In this document: piece after piece, positions 43,801 through 54,130 of the stretch
How the letters are laid out: each line of letters begins with the position of its first letter
How positions within the stretch are numbered: the stretch's first letter is position 1
Assembly (NCBI RefSeq): GCF_022539315.1
Contig: NC_066317.1
Span: 69,793,000 to 69,856,999 of the forward strand
From: Serinus canaria
Taxonomy: Eukaryota > Chordata > Aves > Passeriformes > Fringillidae
DNA: 64,000 nt
Direction: 5' to 3'
The notes under the pieces: generated by a model
The model's input: only the letters and a program-made list of their open reading frames with translations
The model's database searches: none
Told to the model about the DNA's origin: nothing
Made by a program: the position numbers and the translations under genes

Positions 43801-46761
43801 GGCCACGTCCGCACTCCCGTGCCCACGTCCGTGCCCACGCCACGGCCACGGCACAATAACAGCCGGGAATGCCGGGGACGCCGGATCCAGGCCCGCAGCT
43901 GCGGCCTCGGCTCCAGCTCGGGCATTATTTATTGTTATTCCCTGGCAGCTGGAGCAGCTCCGGAGGGACGGCAGGGAAAAGGGCATGGCCGCCGTGCCAG
44001 CTCGGCACAGGGGACACCAAACCCCTCGTCCCACCCTACTGACCTTCCCCTGTGGAGGTTTTTGGGGTGCTCAGGCCATCCCCCCATTCCAGCCTTTGGA
44101 ATGCCTTCCTGAGAGCCTTTTCCCTTTCTGGAGGCCCAAAAATTCCCAAGTCCTGCCTGAGGGTTTCGGAGCCTTGGGCCTCACTGGTGACACGTCCTGC
44201 TCTTGGGGACTCCTGGTGGCTCTGGACCCAGGACAGGGCTGGGGTTGAAATCCCCCAAAGGAGCAGAGGGCACCCAAATCCATGGGGACACCTCACCCTG
44301 GCACAGGGACACCCCATGGTGGCACGGGGACACCCCACGGTGGCACAGGGACACCCCGTGCCCGCCTGGGCTCCCGCACCAACACAGCTCCCAGGACCTT
44401 TGGGGGGTGCACCCCCCACCCCGCCACCCCCCAGGATGTCCCCTCAGTGCCATGGGGTGGCCATGGTGGCACCAGATGCCACCAGGGTCCCACCATGTGC
44501 TCTGCGGCCACCGGGCCCAGCCCTGGGCCTTCCCCGTAGGTGACCGGGGGGAGCATCCCGGGATGTGTCCCCAGCCCCGTGGAGCTGCAGTGGCCGCGGT
44601 GACACCGGGACCGGCCCCGAGGCTGCCCAGGTCCCTCCTTGTCCTGTTTATTCCCGGGAGCCACCCCCGACAAGACGGGGACGGCCGGGAGGTGACCAGG
44701 AGGTGACCGGGAGGCTCCATCCCGCACGGACCATCCCCGGTACCGCGGGACCGGCGAGTGGACCGAGACCCCGAGAGGACCCCGCCAATGTGAGGGAGTC
44801 ACCAGGACCCCCCGACTTCACCGAAAGCACCGGGGCTGCACCGGGGCTGCACCGGGGCTGGCGGCAACTGCTCGGCCACCACTCCTCACCGGGGACGGGG
44901 CTGTCGAGGCCCCTTTCCTAGGGCAAGCAGCGAGAGCGAAACTCAAAATATTAAAAAAAATTATTTTGAAACATAAAAATGAACATTTTAACCTCCCGCT
45001 CCGCACAAAACCGGCCGGGAGGCTCTGCCCGGGCCCAGCCGCTGCTCGGCCCCGGCCCTGCCCGGCTGCGGCACCGCGGCCGGGGCGGGTGGGGACCGGC
45101 GGCTCCGTGTCCCCGCAGCCCGGGTGGCCCCGCCACGTTCCCCCCGCTTCATTTCGGCCCAAGCCCGGTGATTTGCGGCGTTTTCTCCCCGCCACCATTT
45201 TGTCCGCACCGTGGCGGCCGCAGCAAGATGGTGAAACCGGGCGCTCCCAGTGAGGGTCCCCGGGGTCGGCGGGAGCGGAGACCCTGCCCCGGCCTTAGGC
45301 ACCGACCCCCGCCCCTCTCCCGGTGCCGGCACCGTCGGGGCGGCCTCGGTGGGGCTGAAACCGGCAGAGGAGAGGCCTGACCCCAGCCTGACCCCGGCGG
45401 GACCGGCGGGAGCCCCCCTCGGCCACCCTCGGGGACGCGGGGACAGCACGGACGGGACCCCGGGGCTCGGCGCCGAGCGCTGCCCGCTGCTCGGCCGCTG
45501 TCCCCGGTTCGGACTGGGACAACCGGGCTGGCGGCGAAGGGCGCCTATCGCGACAACCGGGAGAGAGGCTCGGGTGAGCGGCGGGGAGCTTTCGCGGAGT
45601 GCCCGAGCCCGGGATAACGACGGGACAGGGACCCGGCTCCGGTCCCCGCCGCCCCCGTGGCGGTGAGGACGGAGGTCACGGCCGCCGCTCCGCTCCCTGC
45701 CGCGCTGCCCGAGCGCTGCGCTGGGCACCGGGAGCGGGAGGCCTCGGCCCTGATCGCCGAGCTGCCGCCGAGCCGCTCCGGGCTCCGGCGGCGGCGGAGG
45801 AGCGGTGGGGACGCGGAGCATCCCCGGGATCCCGGAGCCGCGGAGCGCTCGGGACCCGCCCGCCTGCGACAGCCGCGCCAGGGCGCCCCAAACTTCTCGG
45901 GGTTCGCCACAAGCCAGAAGTGATCCCGGCGAGTCCCGGGCCGGCGGGGACTGAGCGCGGGCGGCGGAGCGGCATGCGGGATGAAGGATGCGGGACGCGG
46001 CGGCTCCGGGGAGCGCCGAACCCCAGCCGGGGCCGAGCCGGTGATATTATAAAGGGGAAAGAAAAAAAAATACACCCCCCCTCGCCCGCCGCCGCTCCGT
46101 GACGCTTTTCTCCTGCGACATCGCTCCCGACGCCGAGCCACTGCTGTCCCCCCTCTCCCGCCGCCCGCGCGTCCCCCGCGGGGCTCCGCCGGCCCGGCGG
46201 GTCCGTGATCCCGGGGCCGTTCCCCTGGAGCCCTCCCGGCCGCCCGCTGGGCACGGCCCCGCTGCGAGCCCGCTGCCGGCGGAGCCGGGCTGGGGCAGCG
46301 GGCCCGGTCCGTGCCGCGCGCAGCGGAGCCGGGGCAGGAGCGGCGGGGCCGGGAGGCCGGAGGTCGCAGCCGGGAAGCGCCCGGGATGCGCTGGAAGCGG
46401 TGCCGGGGATGCCCCGTGCCCGGAGCGGGAACCCCCGGCGGGGGAAGCGGGGAGCGGGGACGGGAGCGGGGAGCGTGCTCGTACCTCGCACCAGGATGCG
46501 GCGGCAGTAATCCGCCTCGCCGGTCCCCGACGGGCTCTCGGTGTCCGGGGCGCACTGCTTGGAGGAGCCGGGGCTGACCGCCGACGTTCCCGGGATGTCC
46601 TTGAAGCCGCCGGCGGCTCCGCCGCTGCCGCCGCCGCCGCCGGCGCGCAGGGCGCTCTCCAGCTCCGCCCGGGTCGGCAGCTTCTCCCGGGCCCGCCCGG
46701 TGGCCGCGGGCTCGGCCAGCAGCACGGGGCTCCCGCCGGGCTCGGCCCCTCCATCGCTCAT
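24435..46761 (-). CDS. VAX2: VAX2, ventral anterior homeobox 2 (complete, 3 exons)
   Basis: A homeodomain transcription factor that sets ventral identity in the retina. Exons are 46485-46761, 40524-40711 and 24435-24938, together 969 bp or 322 residues. Exon 1 gives [20 protein letters not shown], a glycine run and the conserved CRRILVR. Exon 2 gives [17 protein letters not shown] and homeodomain helices 1 and 2 ([32 protein letters not shown]). Exon 3 opens with recognition helix [14 protein letters not shown], then [14 protein letters not shown], a Pro/Ser/Gly-rich region and a [14 protein letters not shown] end. The split inside the homeodomain matches the known VAX gene structure. The human protein is about 290 residues; the excess is in low-complexity parts. 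Introns of 5.8 and 15.6 kb are mostly repeats. Identification is firm; the exact start is less so. Confidence 0.95.
25195..25935. repeat. GGGATGGAACCCCAG minisatellite
   Basis: Degenerate 13-15 bp units beginning 260 bp into VAX2 intron 2. They are open in five frames by composition. Confidence 0.9.
25940..26700. other. VAX2 intron 2, mixed GC-rich sequence
   Basis: No exon recognised. A CCCT run and GAGA-type sequence lie at 26260-26340, and short GGGGACACC units at 26540-26590. Confidence 0.4.
26705..27325. repeat. long-unit tandem repeat, about 105-165 bp
   Basis: The phrase CACTCCGTGCTGACCACTGG recurs at about 26768, 26875, 26981, 27120 and 27287, linked by GTGTCCCCATCCCAGTGACC segments. 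Confidence 0.85.
27700..27990 (-). mobile_element. CR1 LINE fragment
   Basis: AATCTGGCCTGGGACATTCC, CCCAATCTCCCCTTTCCCAG, GGCAGCCATTCCC and CTCTCCAGCTCTCCTGGAGC, in the same orientation as the copy at 14450 and closely similar to it. Confidence 0.8.
28075..28725. repeat. AT-rich island with (TTTAATTA)n
   Basis: 650 bp of very AT-rich DNA inside a GC-rich intron. It includes TTAATTATTTAATTATTTAA units at 28555-28620. No coding potential is seen. Confidence 0.9.
28850..29165. repeat. GGGGAGGGG purine-rich tract
   Basis: A G-rich, A-interrupted run on the plus strand follows the AT-rich island after about 100 bp. Confidence 0.9.
29515..29955. repeat. 39-bp tandem repeat, about 11 copies
   Basis: The unit is GATGGAGCCCATGAGGGGTT followed by GGATCCCTGGAATCCCCGG. 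39 is a multiple of three, so it stays open in several frames, but nothing indicates translation. Confidence 0.95.
30185..30440. repeat. (CCAT)n repeat
   Basis: A CCAT/ATCC tetranucleotide array with CCGT variants, at the left of a tandem duplication. Confidence 0.97.
30463..31070. repeat. tandem segmental duplication, 375-bp unit
   Basis: A 225-bp unique segment (GAACCGGAATTTTCCTCCTC through CACCAGCG) occurs at about 30463-30688 and again at 30838-31067, nearly identical. A CCAT array (30690-30815) lies between the two copies. Confidence 0.93.
31075..32845. other. VAX2 intron 2, largely unique sequence
   Basis: No exon, RNA gene or clear element is recognised. A CT-rich stretch lies at 31315-31385, and GGAATATTTGGATATTGGG words near 31740. 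Confidence 0.4.
32848..32915. repeat. GGATGGAGGGA 12-bp repeat
   Basis: About six identical GGGATGGAGGGA units. Confidence 0.95.
32932..33145 (-). mobile_element. CR1 LINE fragment
   Basis: TTTGGGTTGGGAAGGACCTT, GGGACACCTCCCACTATCCC and GGGATCCAGGGGCAGCCACA, reverse-complement CR1. Confidence 0.85.
33345..33395. promoter_or_regulatory. candidate enhancer core with MEF2-like site
   Basis: TGATTAATTTTTAA (33347-33360), CTTAATTG and CTATAAATAG (33383-33392) fall within 50 bases of unique sequence in VAX2 intron 2. CTATAAATAG fits the MEF2 consensus and also a TATA box. Confidence 0.35.
33588..33850 (-). mobile_element. CR1 LINE fragment (second subfamily)
   Basis: ATCATGGAATCATGGGATCGG, GGTTGGAAAAACCCTTGGAG, GTCCCCAAGTGCCACATCCA and AACCTAAACCTTCCCTGGCA. 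Confidence 0.85.
33935..34205. repeat. (CCCAT)n pentanucleotide microsatellite
   Basis: About 50 nearly perfect TCCCA pentamers with a few CCAT slips at the right end. Confidence 0.98.
34470..34525. promoter_or_regulatory. candidate element with paired TAATTA sites
   Basis: GGTTAATTAAACTCATTGG, then GTTAATCAC and CATTAATTAGG within 50 bases of unique sequence in VAX2 intron 2. Inferred from motif density only. Confidence 0.3.
34665..35610. repeat. GATCCCATAATTTCTGGGT tandem repeat
   Basis: Units of 17-18 bp (CTGGGTGATCCCATAATTT), with a higher order near 100 bp marked by CCTCACTTCCAG. Confidence 0.92.
35610..36750. other. VAX2 intron 2, unique sequence
   Basis: No exon, RNA gene or mobile element is recognised in this stretch. 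Confidence 0.35.
36950..38005. repeat. TTTGGGCCGGGGC repeats flanking a ~530-bp poly-T tract
   Basis: 36950-37300 and 37840-38005 are degenerate GGGGCTTTGGGCCGGG units. Between them, about 37302-37827, is nearly pure T broken by isolated G, A or C. Read on either strand it gives poly-Phe or poly-Lys frames of 380-460 residues, which are not genes. Confidence 0.95.
38100..39545. repeat. satellite-like tandem repeat, 150-190 bp unit, about 8 copies
   Basis: The unit contains GACAAAGCTGTTCCCGCAGA, GTGACACAGCCAAGGCCACC, CCCAGCTCCGTGGAGGTGAC and GGGAAGAGGGAACCCAGG. Starts are at about 38316, 38471, 38622, 38787, 38958, 39149, 39303 and 39463. It lies in VAX2 intron 2. Confidence 0.93.
39835..39925. 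other. short AT-rich stretch
   Basis: ATTATTAATATTATTTAATTAATTATGATT and related words, 90 bp, about 600 bp from VAX2 exon 2. It may be the tail of a decayed insertion. Confidence 0.5.
40175..40385 (-). mobile_element. CR1-like fragment
   Basis: GGATCATGGAACGGGTTGGG, CCCAGGCTGCTCCAATCCC and TGTCCAACCTCCCCTTGTCC. It is partial and diverged. Confidence 0.55.
40524..40711 (-). CDS. VAX2: VAX2 exon 2, homeodomain N-terminal two thirds
   Basis: Acceptor CCTCCCAG, donor GTGAGACC. It encodes 62 residues, [13 protein letters not shown] through LNLSETQ, essentially identical to vertebrate VAX proteins. Confidence 0.97.
40790..42345. repeat. 195-bp satellite-like tandem array in VAX2 intron 1
   Basis: GAGCGTTTCATCC recurs at about 40816, 41008, 41205, 41594 and 41792, with one copy lacking it near 41400 and a diverged copy near 42237. 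Each unit continues with GGAGCAAACAGGAGATTG, GAATTAAAGATTTTTT, TTGATGGGGAGA and GGTCCAAAAATCCAAAAATG. The array starts about 80 bp from exon 2. Confidence 0.95.
42345..42985. other. VAX2 intron 1, unique sequence
   Basis: Nothing recognised beyond short AAACCCCACC-type runs. Confidence 0.35.
42985..43460. repeat. 18-bp minisatellite GGGATGGGAATGGTGGCACT
   Basis: About 20 units of GTGGCACTGGGATGGGAATG, followed by four AGGAGCTGGGATGAGGACAG units. Confidence 0.93.
43460..44880. other. VAX2 intron 1, GC-rich mixed sequence
   Basis: No exon recognised. A small repeat of ACACCCCATGGTGGCACGGG occurs at 44285-44365. Confidence 0.4.
45195..45240. promoter_or_regulatory. YY1-like sites in CpG island
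   Basis: GCCACCATTTTGTCC and GCAAGATGGTG, the two orientations of the AANATGG core, lie 30 bases apart in VAX2 intron 1. Confidence 0.3.
46043..46055 (+). promoter_or_regulatory. TATA-like word, antisense to VAX2
   Basis: GATATTATAAAGG on the plus strand near VAX2 exon 1. It could start an antisense transcript; no other support. Confidence 0.2.
46485..46761 (-). CDS. VAX2: VAX2 exon 1
   Basis: The chosen ATG at 46761 gives MSDGGAE, close to the mammalian MGDGGAE. An in-frame ATG ten codons upstream (46791, MFDPAAAPAG) is possible. The exon ends CRRILVR with donor GTACGAG. Confidence 0.88.
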
Positions 46762-49700
46762 CCCTGCGGGCGCCGCGGCGGGATCAAACATCAGGAGGCA
46801 GAGAGAGACACGGGGAGAGGGAGAGAGGAGGCAAGGCTGGGCGGGGGGGATGGGAGGGAGCCCCCCCGCCCCCCCACCCTCCGCAGACCCCTTCCCCTCC
46901 CCGCCCCTCCCCGGCCCCCCCGGGGCTCGGCGCCCCGGCTCACCCCCATGGCCGGGGACCGCCGGGGGCCGTCGCCTGTCGCCTGTCGCCCTCTCCCAAC
47001 CGGGGGCCCGGCATTTAAAGCGCACCCCCCTCCCCGCCCCGCCGGCCGGGGGTGGTACCGGGGGTGGGTGGTGGGGGGACCCGTCGGGGCGTCCCGAGAG
47101 GGTGCTGGGCTGGGGGGGAGAAGGAGTTTCAAACTTTGACAGGCGGCCGAGCCCCCCCCGCGCCCCCTCCCCAGCTCCACCTCCCGCGGCACCTCGCTCC
47201 GGGCAAACTTCAGGCGCTCCGGCCGCAGCCGCTGCCCTTCCATGGAGCGCCGGTACCGGTGCGGGTCCCGGTGTCGGTGCCGGTACCGGCGGGAGCAGCG
47301 GGCGACGGGAGAGCCGCCGGCGGTGGCCGGGCTCGCCGAGCCGCGCTCGGGATTCGCGTGCGGGGGAAATCAATACCAGGAGATTGGGGGCGATGATTTT
47401 AGGGGGGTGGTGGGGAAGGGAGGGGGGGGCGGGAGGGGAAAGGGAGGCCGAGGGGAGGGAGCTGCGGAGGAAGCGGCCGGGGGTGGGACCGGCGAAGAAG
47501 CCGGGTCCTTATTCCTCGGGCCCGGCCCTCCCCCGCCGCCGCGCTCCGCTGCGCATCCCCCGGCGGCCGCCGCCGGAGCCGGCAGCGGGGAGCGGGCGGC
47601 CGAGCCCCCGCCGGACCGGGGAGCGGCTGGGGGCGAGCGGGGGGGCGAGGAAAGAGCCGGTTTTAAATTACCGACCCGGTACAGACGCAATTTCCTGCCC
47701 TCCCGTTCTGTGACACCGATTGGTAAACAAAGAGCCCCTCGGCGGCCGCTGCCCGGCTCCGACAGCGGCGGCGGCTCCGGTTCCCGGTTCCTTCTCGGGG
47801 GGCTCACCCTGGGGACCCCCGCCCTCCCGGGGCAGAGGTGGCAACGAATAAAGAAATCCCCGGTCCCGGAGGGCGCTGCCCCTCCCCGGGCCGGGCGGGG
47901 GTCGGGGGGCTCGGGTTCCGCTTCCCCGCGCTGCCCCGCAGCTACCGGGAGCGTCCCCGCTGCTACCGGGGTTACCCCACTGCCGCCCCGGGATGGGGCA
48001 GCGGGGGAGCCCCGAAATTCCCTGATCCGGCACAGCCGCTCCCGGCACCGACACCGGCACCGAGCGGGGCGGCTCCCGGTTTCCAGTTGGGAGTGCCGGA
48101 CCCGCTGTGTGCGGGTGTGTCCCAGGGGTCTCTCCCGCCTCGGGGGGCTCCGTTCTGCCGCTGTCGCCGTAACGGGGCAAAAACGGGCGGAAAAAGCGGC
48201 GGTGGCAGCCGCGGTGCTTCCCCGAGGGCCGCCGCGCCCCGGCCCGGTACTGCCTGGAATGGGAGCGGTTCTAACGGCGGCGGGTTAAAAAGAAATAAAT
48301 TCAGTTGAAGCCAAAGCAACCCCGAGATTTCGCAGCCCCCGAGATTTCGCAGCTCGGTACCGGGCACCCCCCGGGCTGGGGGGTCCTCAGGGGTCCGGGT
48401 ACGGCCCGGGCACCGGGTAGAGCCCGGTAGAGGCGGGAGGTGTCCGGTTGGGGCTCTGGCGGGCACCGGGAGTTCAAGGCCCTGGGCTGGAGTGGCCGCT
48501 GGATGTCCGAGCCTACCGCGGCCTGGGCCCGTCCCTGAAATAACCGGAACAGCGCGGGGAAAACGGCAGGGGAAAAAAAAAATAAACAAATTCCAAAGGA
48601 AAAAAAGAGAATTAAAAGGCGAACTCCAACTGCAGGGATAGGGAAAGTAAAAGGAAAGGAATCAAAAGGGCGAAAAGGGGAAGGAAATAAAGCGAAGGAA
48701 AAGGGCCGAGCGGGGAGAGCGCAGGGGACGGGCCCTGCTCAAGGCCGGTGGTCCCGGGCCGCACCCCCGGTTCTGCGGGGCCCGGAGGGGCTAGTGGGGA
48801 CGGAGCCGCCGCTCCGGGGAAGGTGCTGGCGGTCGGAAACGGTTCCCGGCTCCCCGCTCCCCGTTCCCGGTTCCCCGGTGCCGCTTCTCCACTCCCGGGG
48901 CCGCGGCAGGGCCGGGGCCCGACAGCCGGACAGCCGGACAGCCGGACAGCCGGACAGCCGGGCTCCGCCGTGCCCCGCCACCGGGCCCGCTGGTGGGTGC
49001 GCCACCAACCAACGACTTTTAACGAAAACGAGGAAAATTACCCCAAAGCCAGCCCGCCCTGCGGCCTCAGCCCCCCGGGGCCGCGGGGAAAGGCTGCGGG
49101 CCGGTCCCACCGGGAAGACGGAGGGCGGCGATCGCCCGGGAGCTGCTGGAACGAAAATTCCTCCTTCCGCCGAGCCCCGGCCCCGAGCAGCGGCTGAGGC
49201 CGCGGAACGAGCGGCGGAGGAGCCGCCCCGGTGCCCGCTAAGCCGCCGGTGCCCGCTCAGCCCCCGCCGCCTCCTCACGGCTCCCTCTCCTTTCCTGCTG
49301 TTGGTTTTTTTCTTGTTTTGTTTTGTTTTGGTTTTGTTTTTTTTTCCCCGTTATCCCCACGATTAACGTGAATAATAACGGGAAGGAATTTGTTCCGGGA
49401 GAAGGGGAAACGGGGAAAACGGGGAAATCCCGGGTGCGAGCTGCCGGGAAGGGGAAACGAGAAGATCCGCGGGCTCCCAGATCCCCCAAAAGCACCAATA
49501 TTATAAAAATAACCCTAATTAAAAAATCCCATTTTTTGCTGTATGACTGTTGTTTTCGGGTCTGGTTTGGCGCCGTTGTTGTTGTGTTAATTAGCGTTAA
49601 TATTAGCGGTATTAGTGTCACTATTAGCCTTGCTATTATTAGTGCCGTTCCTATTCCTATTATTAGTCCTATTAGCACCATCATTAGTCCTTATCAGCAG

Positions 49701-50259
49701 AATTTCTCGGGGTTTTTATTATCGATATTCCCGTTTTTCCTCACCGAGCGCACCCAGCCCAGCCCAGCCCGGCCCGGGGTGGGAGCGGCCGCGCTCTCCC
49801 GGAGCATCCCCGTTCCCGGCGCTCCCACGCCGCCGCCGGCCTCGCCGAGCCCCCGGGCCCGCCCCGCCGCTTCCCCCGCTTCTCGCCGCTCCGGGAGAGG
49901 GGAAAAACCCCACGGAATTCCTCGATTTTCCCGGTTTAGAGCAGGATCCGCACCCCCACGGTTCTCCCGGTGCCCCGGAGATGGAGGTAAGGCCAGGCTC
50001 GGTGGGCTCGGCTCGGCCCCGGGCCTGGCTGCGGGGAGGGTGCGGGAGCGGAGCCGGGGCTTCCCCCGGTACCGAACCGGCCGCGCCCGGTGGGCCCCGG
50101 GCTCGGGGGGCACCGGGAGTGGGGGGGACCCTTCTGCTCGTCCCCGCCAAGGAGCGGCTGCCCCGGGGACAGCTCCGGGTGGGGACCCCGCCGAGGGACA
50201 CCCGGGGCCGAGCCCGGGCCGGGAGAGAGCGGCGGAACCCGGGAACGGTGCGGGGCCTC

Positions 50260-51440
50260 GGCGGGAGCGGGGACAGCGGGGGGACAGCGTGGGGACAGCG
50301 TGGGGAGTGGGAAAACACGGGTGGACACTGAGGGGACACCGGGGACTGTGAGAGGACACCGGGGATGCTGAGGGGACACCGGGAACTGTGAAAACATGGG
50401 GGACCGTGAGGGGACACGGGGACTGTGAGGGGACACGGGACGGACTGTGAGGGGACACGGGAGGATACTGAGGTGACACGGGGGGGACTTTGAGGGGACA
50501 CTGGGGACGGTGAAAGGACACGGGGGGACTGTGAAAATACCGGGGACATTGAGGGGACACTGAGGACCGTGAGGGGACACGGGGGGACTATGAAAATACC
50601 GGGGACATTGAGGGGACACTGAGGACCGTGAGGGGACACGGGACTGTGGGGACAGACTGGGGACTATGAGGGGACACGGAAGGACACTGAGGGGACACGG
50701 GGGAACTGCACGGGGACACGGGACTGTGAGGGGACACGGCGGGACTGTGGAGGGATACCGGGGACGGTGAAGGGACACGGGGGAACCGTGAGGGGACACG
50801 AGGGACTGTGAGAGAACATTGGGGGAATTTTGTGGGGACACGGGGGGACCGTGAAGGGACACGGGGAGAATGTGCGGGGACAGAACGGGACAGCGTGGGG
50901 ACACGGGGGGATGTGAAGTGACACGGGGAGGAACTCGGGCATATGGGAGAGCCGTGACAAACACCGGGGGACAGTGCGGGGACACCGGGGGACAGTGTGG
51001 GGACACGGAGAGACTGGGCACGGATAAGAGGGGACAGCGTGGGGACACGCGGAGCACGAAAACACGAGGGGACAGTGTAGGGACATGGCAGAAACACGGG
51101 GGGACCGTGAGGGGACACGGGAATTGTGGGGACACCGGGAGCTGTGTGGGGACACCGGGAGCTGTGGGGACACCGGAGCTGTGGGGACACACGGGGAACC
51201 GGGCAAACCCCCAGAGACTGTGAGGGGACAACGGGGACCCTGTGAGGGGACACCGAGGGGACTGTGAGGGGACATCGGGCAAAACCCCAGGGGACTGTGA
51301 GGAGGCACGAGGGGACGGGGACACTGCCCGACAAACACAGACGGTGCGGGGACACAGGTAAAGGTGATGGGACAATGGGGACTGTGGGGGGACACGAGGG
51401 GACAGTGAGAGGACACGAAAGGACACGAGGGCAATGCCCA
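50260..51440. repeat. GGGGACACGGGGGACTGTGA minisatellite
   Basis: About 1.2 kb of GGGGACA-cored units of 18-24 bp. The 653-residue minus-strand frame here is a repeat translation (PSVSPHSP type). Confidence 0.93.
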
Positions 51441-52180
51441 CAGGTGCCGTGGGACGGTGTCCGGCTGGTGTGAGCGGACACGGCCACACGGCCATGGGGC
51501 CACCACGTGGGCAGAGCGTGACCGGCCACCCCTCCTGTCCCCGGGGTGGCGGGTTTGGGGACACCATGGTGGCCGCACCCGCGCTCACACACGGCTGGGT
51601 GCGAGTGGCACCGTGTGACCGTGCAGGGACACCCGAGCGGTGTGCCCACCCCGCGGTGTCCCCGCGGGACCGTGGGTGCCTTTTGTCACGGGGTGGCTGC
51701 CCCGGGGCCACCCTCGGGGACATCCCGTGTGTCCCCAGCCCCGTCGGGCCGCGCCGAGCCCGGGCAGCGCCGGTTTTGTTACCGGAGCGGCCGCGCCCGG
51801 CGAGTCCGGGGTGTCCCCGGTGCGAGCGACTTGGGGACACCCCCTCAAGCCTTGGGGACACCCCAGCCCCGGGCCTGGCTGTCCCCAACCCCGCCAAGGT
51901 GTCCCGAGAGCGGGCGCGCTCCTCCCGGCCCGGCCCCGCCGCGCCCGCTCCGATAAAAAGGAATTAAACGAAATTAAAGGGAATTAAACGAAATCCGGGG
52001 GTCCCGGTCCCGCACCCTCCTGGGCACCCCTGCCCCGACACCGGGCCCGTGGCCGAGCCCGCCCGCACCGGGGGGACCCGGCCGGCGCTGCCACCCGCGG
52101 TGTCCCCACCCCGAACGAGCGCGGGGCCGCGGGGACAGCTCCGTGCGCGGGGCGGCGGGGCCGGGCGGCCCCGATCCCTC
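51440..52180. other. intergenic GC-rich sequence
   Basis: No exon or element recognised with confidence. Confidence 0.35.
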
Positions 52181-52184
52181 CGAG

Positions 52185-52870
52185 ATCCCGGGATCCTAAA
52201 CCCGGGATCCTGAACCCGAGATCCTGAACCCGGGATCCTAAACCTGGAGTCACGTTCCCGGGATCCTAAACCCGTGATCCTAAACCCGTGATCCTAAACC
52301 CGGGATCCTAAACCCGGGATCCTGAACCCGGGATCCTGAACCCGGGATCCTAAACCTGGGATCCTGAACCCGGGATCCTAAACCCGGGATCCTGAACCCG
52401 GGATCCTGAACCTGGGATCCTAAACCCGGGATCCTAAACCCGGGATCCTGAACCCGGGATCCTGAACCCGGGATCCTAAACCTGGAGTCACGTTCCCGGG
52501 ATCCTAAACCCGGGATCCTTAACCTGAGATCCTAAACCCGGGATCCTAAACCTGGGATCCTGAACCTGGGATCCTAAACCTGGAGTCCCGTTCCTGGGAT
52601 CCTAAACCTGGGATCTCCTCCTCTGCCATCCCTGTTCCTGGGATCGTGCTCCTGGAATTTCCTGGGATCTCCTCTGGCATCTCAATCCTGGGATCCCGCT
52701 CCTGGAATTTCCTATCCTGGCATCCCTGCTCCATCGGATCCAGCTCGTGGGATCCTAAACCTGGGATATCCCACTCCTGGGATTCTGAACTTGAGATCCT
52801 AAATCTAGGATCTTAAACCTGGGATTCAGCTCCTGGGATATCCCACTCCTGCGATCCCGCTCCTGGGATC
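52185..52870. repeat. GGGATCCTAAACCC 13-bp minisatellite
   Basis: About 50 units of GATCCTAAACCCG or GATCCTGAACCCG, degenerating to the right. Confidence 0.95.
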
Positions 52871-53640
52871 CCCCCCCCAGCACCCCGATTCCCGGGATCC
52901 CCTCTCCCTCCCGATCTCCACGATCCCTCAGGGATCCCAGCTCCAGGAATCCCTCTCCGGTCCCTCGCCCCCCCCCCCCCCTTGTCTTTCCCGTGTCCCC
53001 TCCCACGGCGGGGGTGACACCACCAAGGTCCCCAGGAGCGGGGGGGGCGAACCCCCTCCTTCCCCACGGACCCGTGCAAGGGTAAACTGAGGCACCCGGC
53101 AGATTTGGGGGGGGGTTGGGGGGACACAACCATGGGACCCCTCCCCCCGGTTTGGGTTTTGGGGTGACCCCGGACAGAGAAAGGAGGGGGGGACAGAGCC
53201 CCGAACTCGTCCTGGAGGAGGAGTGGGTGACAGGGACACCCGACCCCACTGGGGACACCCCGACCCCACTGGGGACACCCCTCGGCAGGAGGGGACAGCC
53301 ACGTGTGACAAGGGGACACGGAGGTGGTGGCCTGTCCAGTCATCGCTGTCACTGCCACCCAAAGAGGGGTGGCGGAGTGGGGGGGATGTCCCCACACGTG
53401 GTGTCCTCACAGGGCCACCAAGCTGTGCTGTCCCCAGGTGACGGGTGACGAGGTGGTATGGATTTAGAGGGTGTTGCGTGGGGACATGCAGGGGACACTG
53501 CTGGGGACACCTGGGCGGGCTGCAGCATCAGGGAGAGTCCTGGGAATCCCGGGGGGATCCTGAAGGGGACAATGGGCGTGTCACACGATGTCCCCAGAGA
53601 GGTCCCGCACCCCGCCCTGCTGGGATCTGGGGGGACCCAG
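52870..53640. other. intergenic sequence
   Basis: No gene supported. A splice-acceptor-like CTCCTCCAGGACGAG on the minus strand near 53215 has no matching donor or homology that I recognise. Confidence 0.35.
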
Positions 53641-53649
53641 AGAGGGACA

Positions 53650-54130
53650 CGGGTGTCACATCGGGGTGGGGACACCGTGACACTGCTCACAGGGGGTCAC
53701 ATCGGGGTGGGGACACTGTGACACTGCTCACAGCGGGTCACACCTGCATGGGGACACTGTGACACCGCTCACAGGGGGTCACACCTGCATGGGGACACCA
53801 AAACAAGGTTCTCAAGGGTGTCACACCTGCACGGGGACACTGTGACACTGCTCACAGGGTGTCACACCTGCACGGGGACACTGTGACACTGTTCACAGAG
53901 GATGTCACACCTGCGTGGGGACACTGTGACACTGCTCACAGGGTGTCACACCTGCACGGGGACACTGTGACACTGTTCACAGGGGGTCACACCTGCATGG
54001 GGACACTGTGATGCCGCTCACAGGGATGTCACCCTGCACGGGGACACCAAAACAAAGCTCTCAAGGGTGTCACCCCGCACGGGGACACCGTGACCCCGCT
54101 CACACGGGTGTCACCCTCCACGGGACCCCC
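53650..54130. repeat. 40-42 bp tandem repeat
   Basis: GGGTCACACCTGCATGGGGA followed by CACTGTGACACTGCTCACAG, about 11 copies. Confidence 0.95.

Larger units (their letters stand above)
44950..50230. promoter_or_regulatory. CpG-rich domain around VAX2 exon 1
   Basis: Dense CpG and few repeats span exon 1 and about 3.5 kb upstream, typical of developmental homeobox genes. A CCAAT box on the minus strand, next to a TAAACA forkhead-like word, lies at about 47717-47732. A small CCGGACAGCC repeat lies at 48920-48962. 49500-49730 is AT-richer with ATTAGCGTTAATATTAGCGG words. No second coding gene is supported. Confidence 0.6.

Noticed and set aside
45676..47713. Long frames on both strands around VAX2 exon 1
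   Set aside because: GC-rich CpG sequence lacks stop codons by composition. Only 46485-46761 (minus) matches VAX2.
49936..51897. 653-residue minus-strand open frame
   Set aside because: It is a Pro/Ser/Val repeat produced by the GGGGACA minisatellite; neighbouring frames are open too.
53190..53225. Possible exon on the minus strand (CTCCTCCAG then DEFGALSPPP)
   Set aside because: No donor in phase, no recognised protein family, and Pro-rich low complexity.
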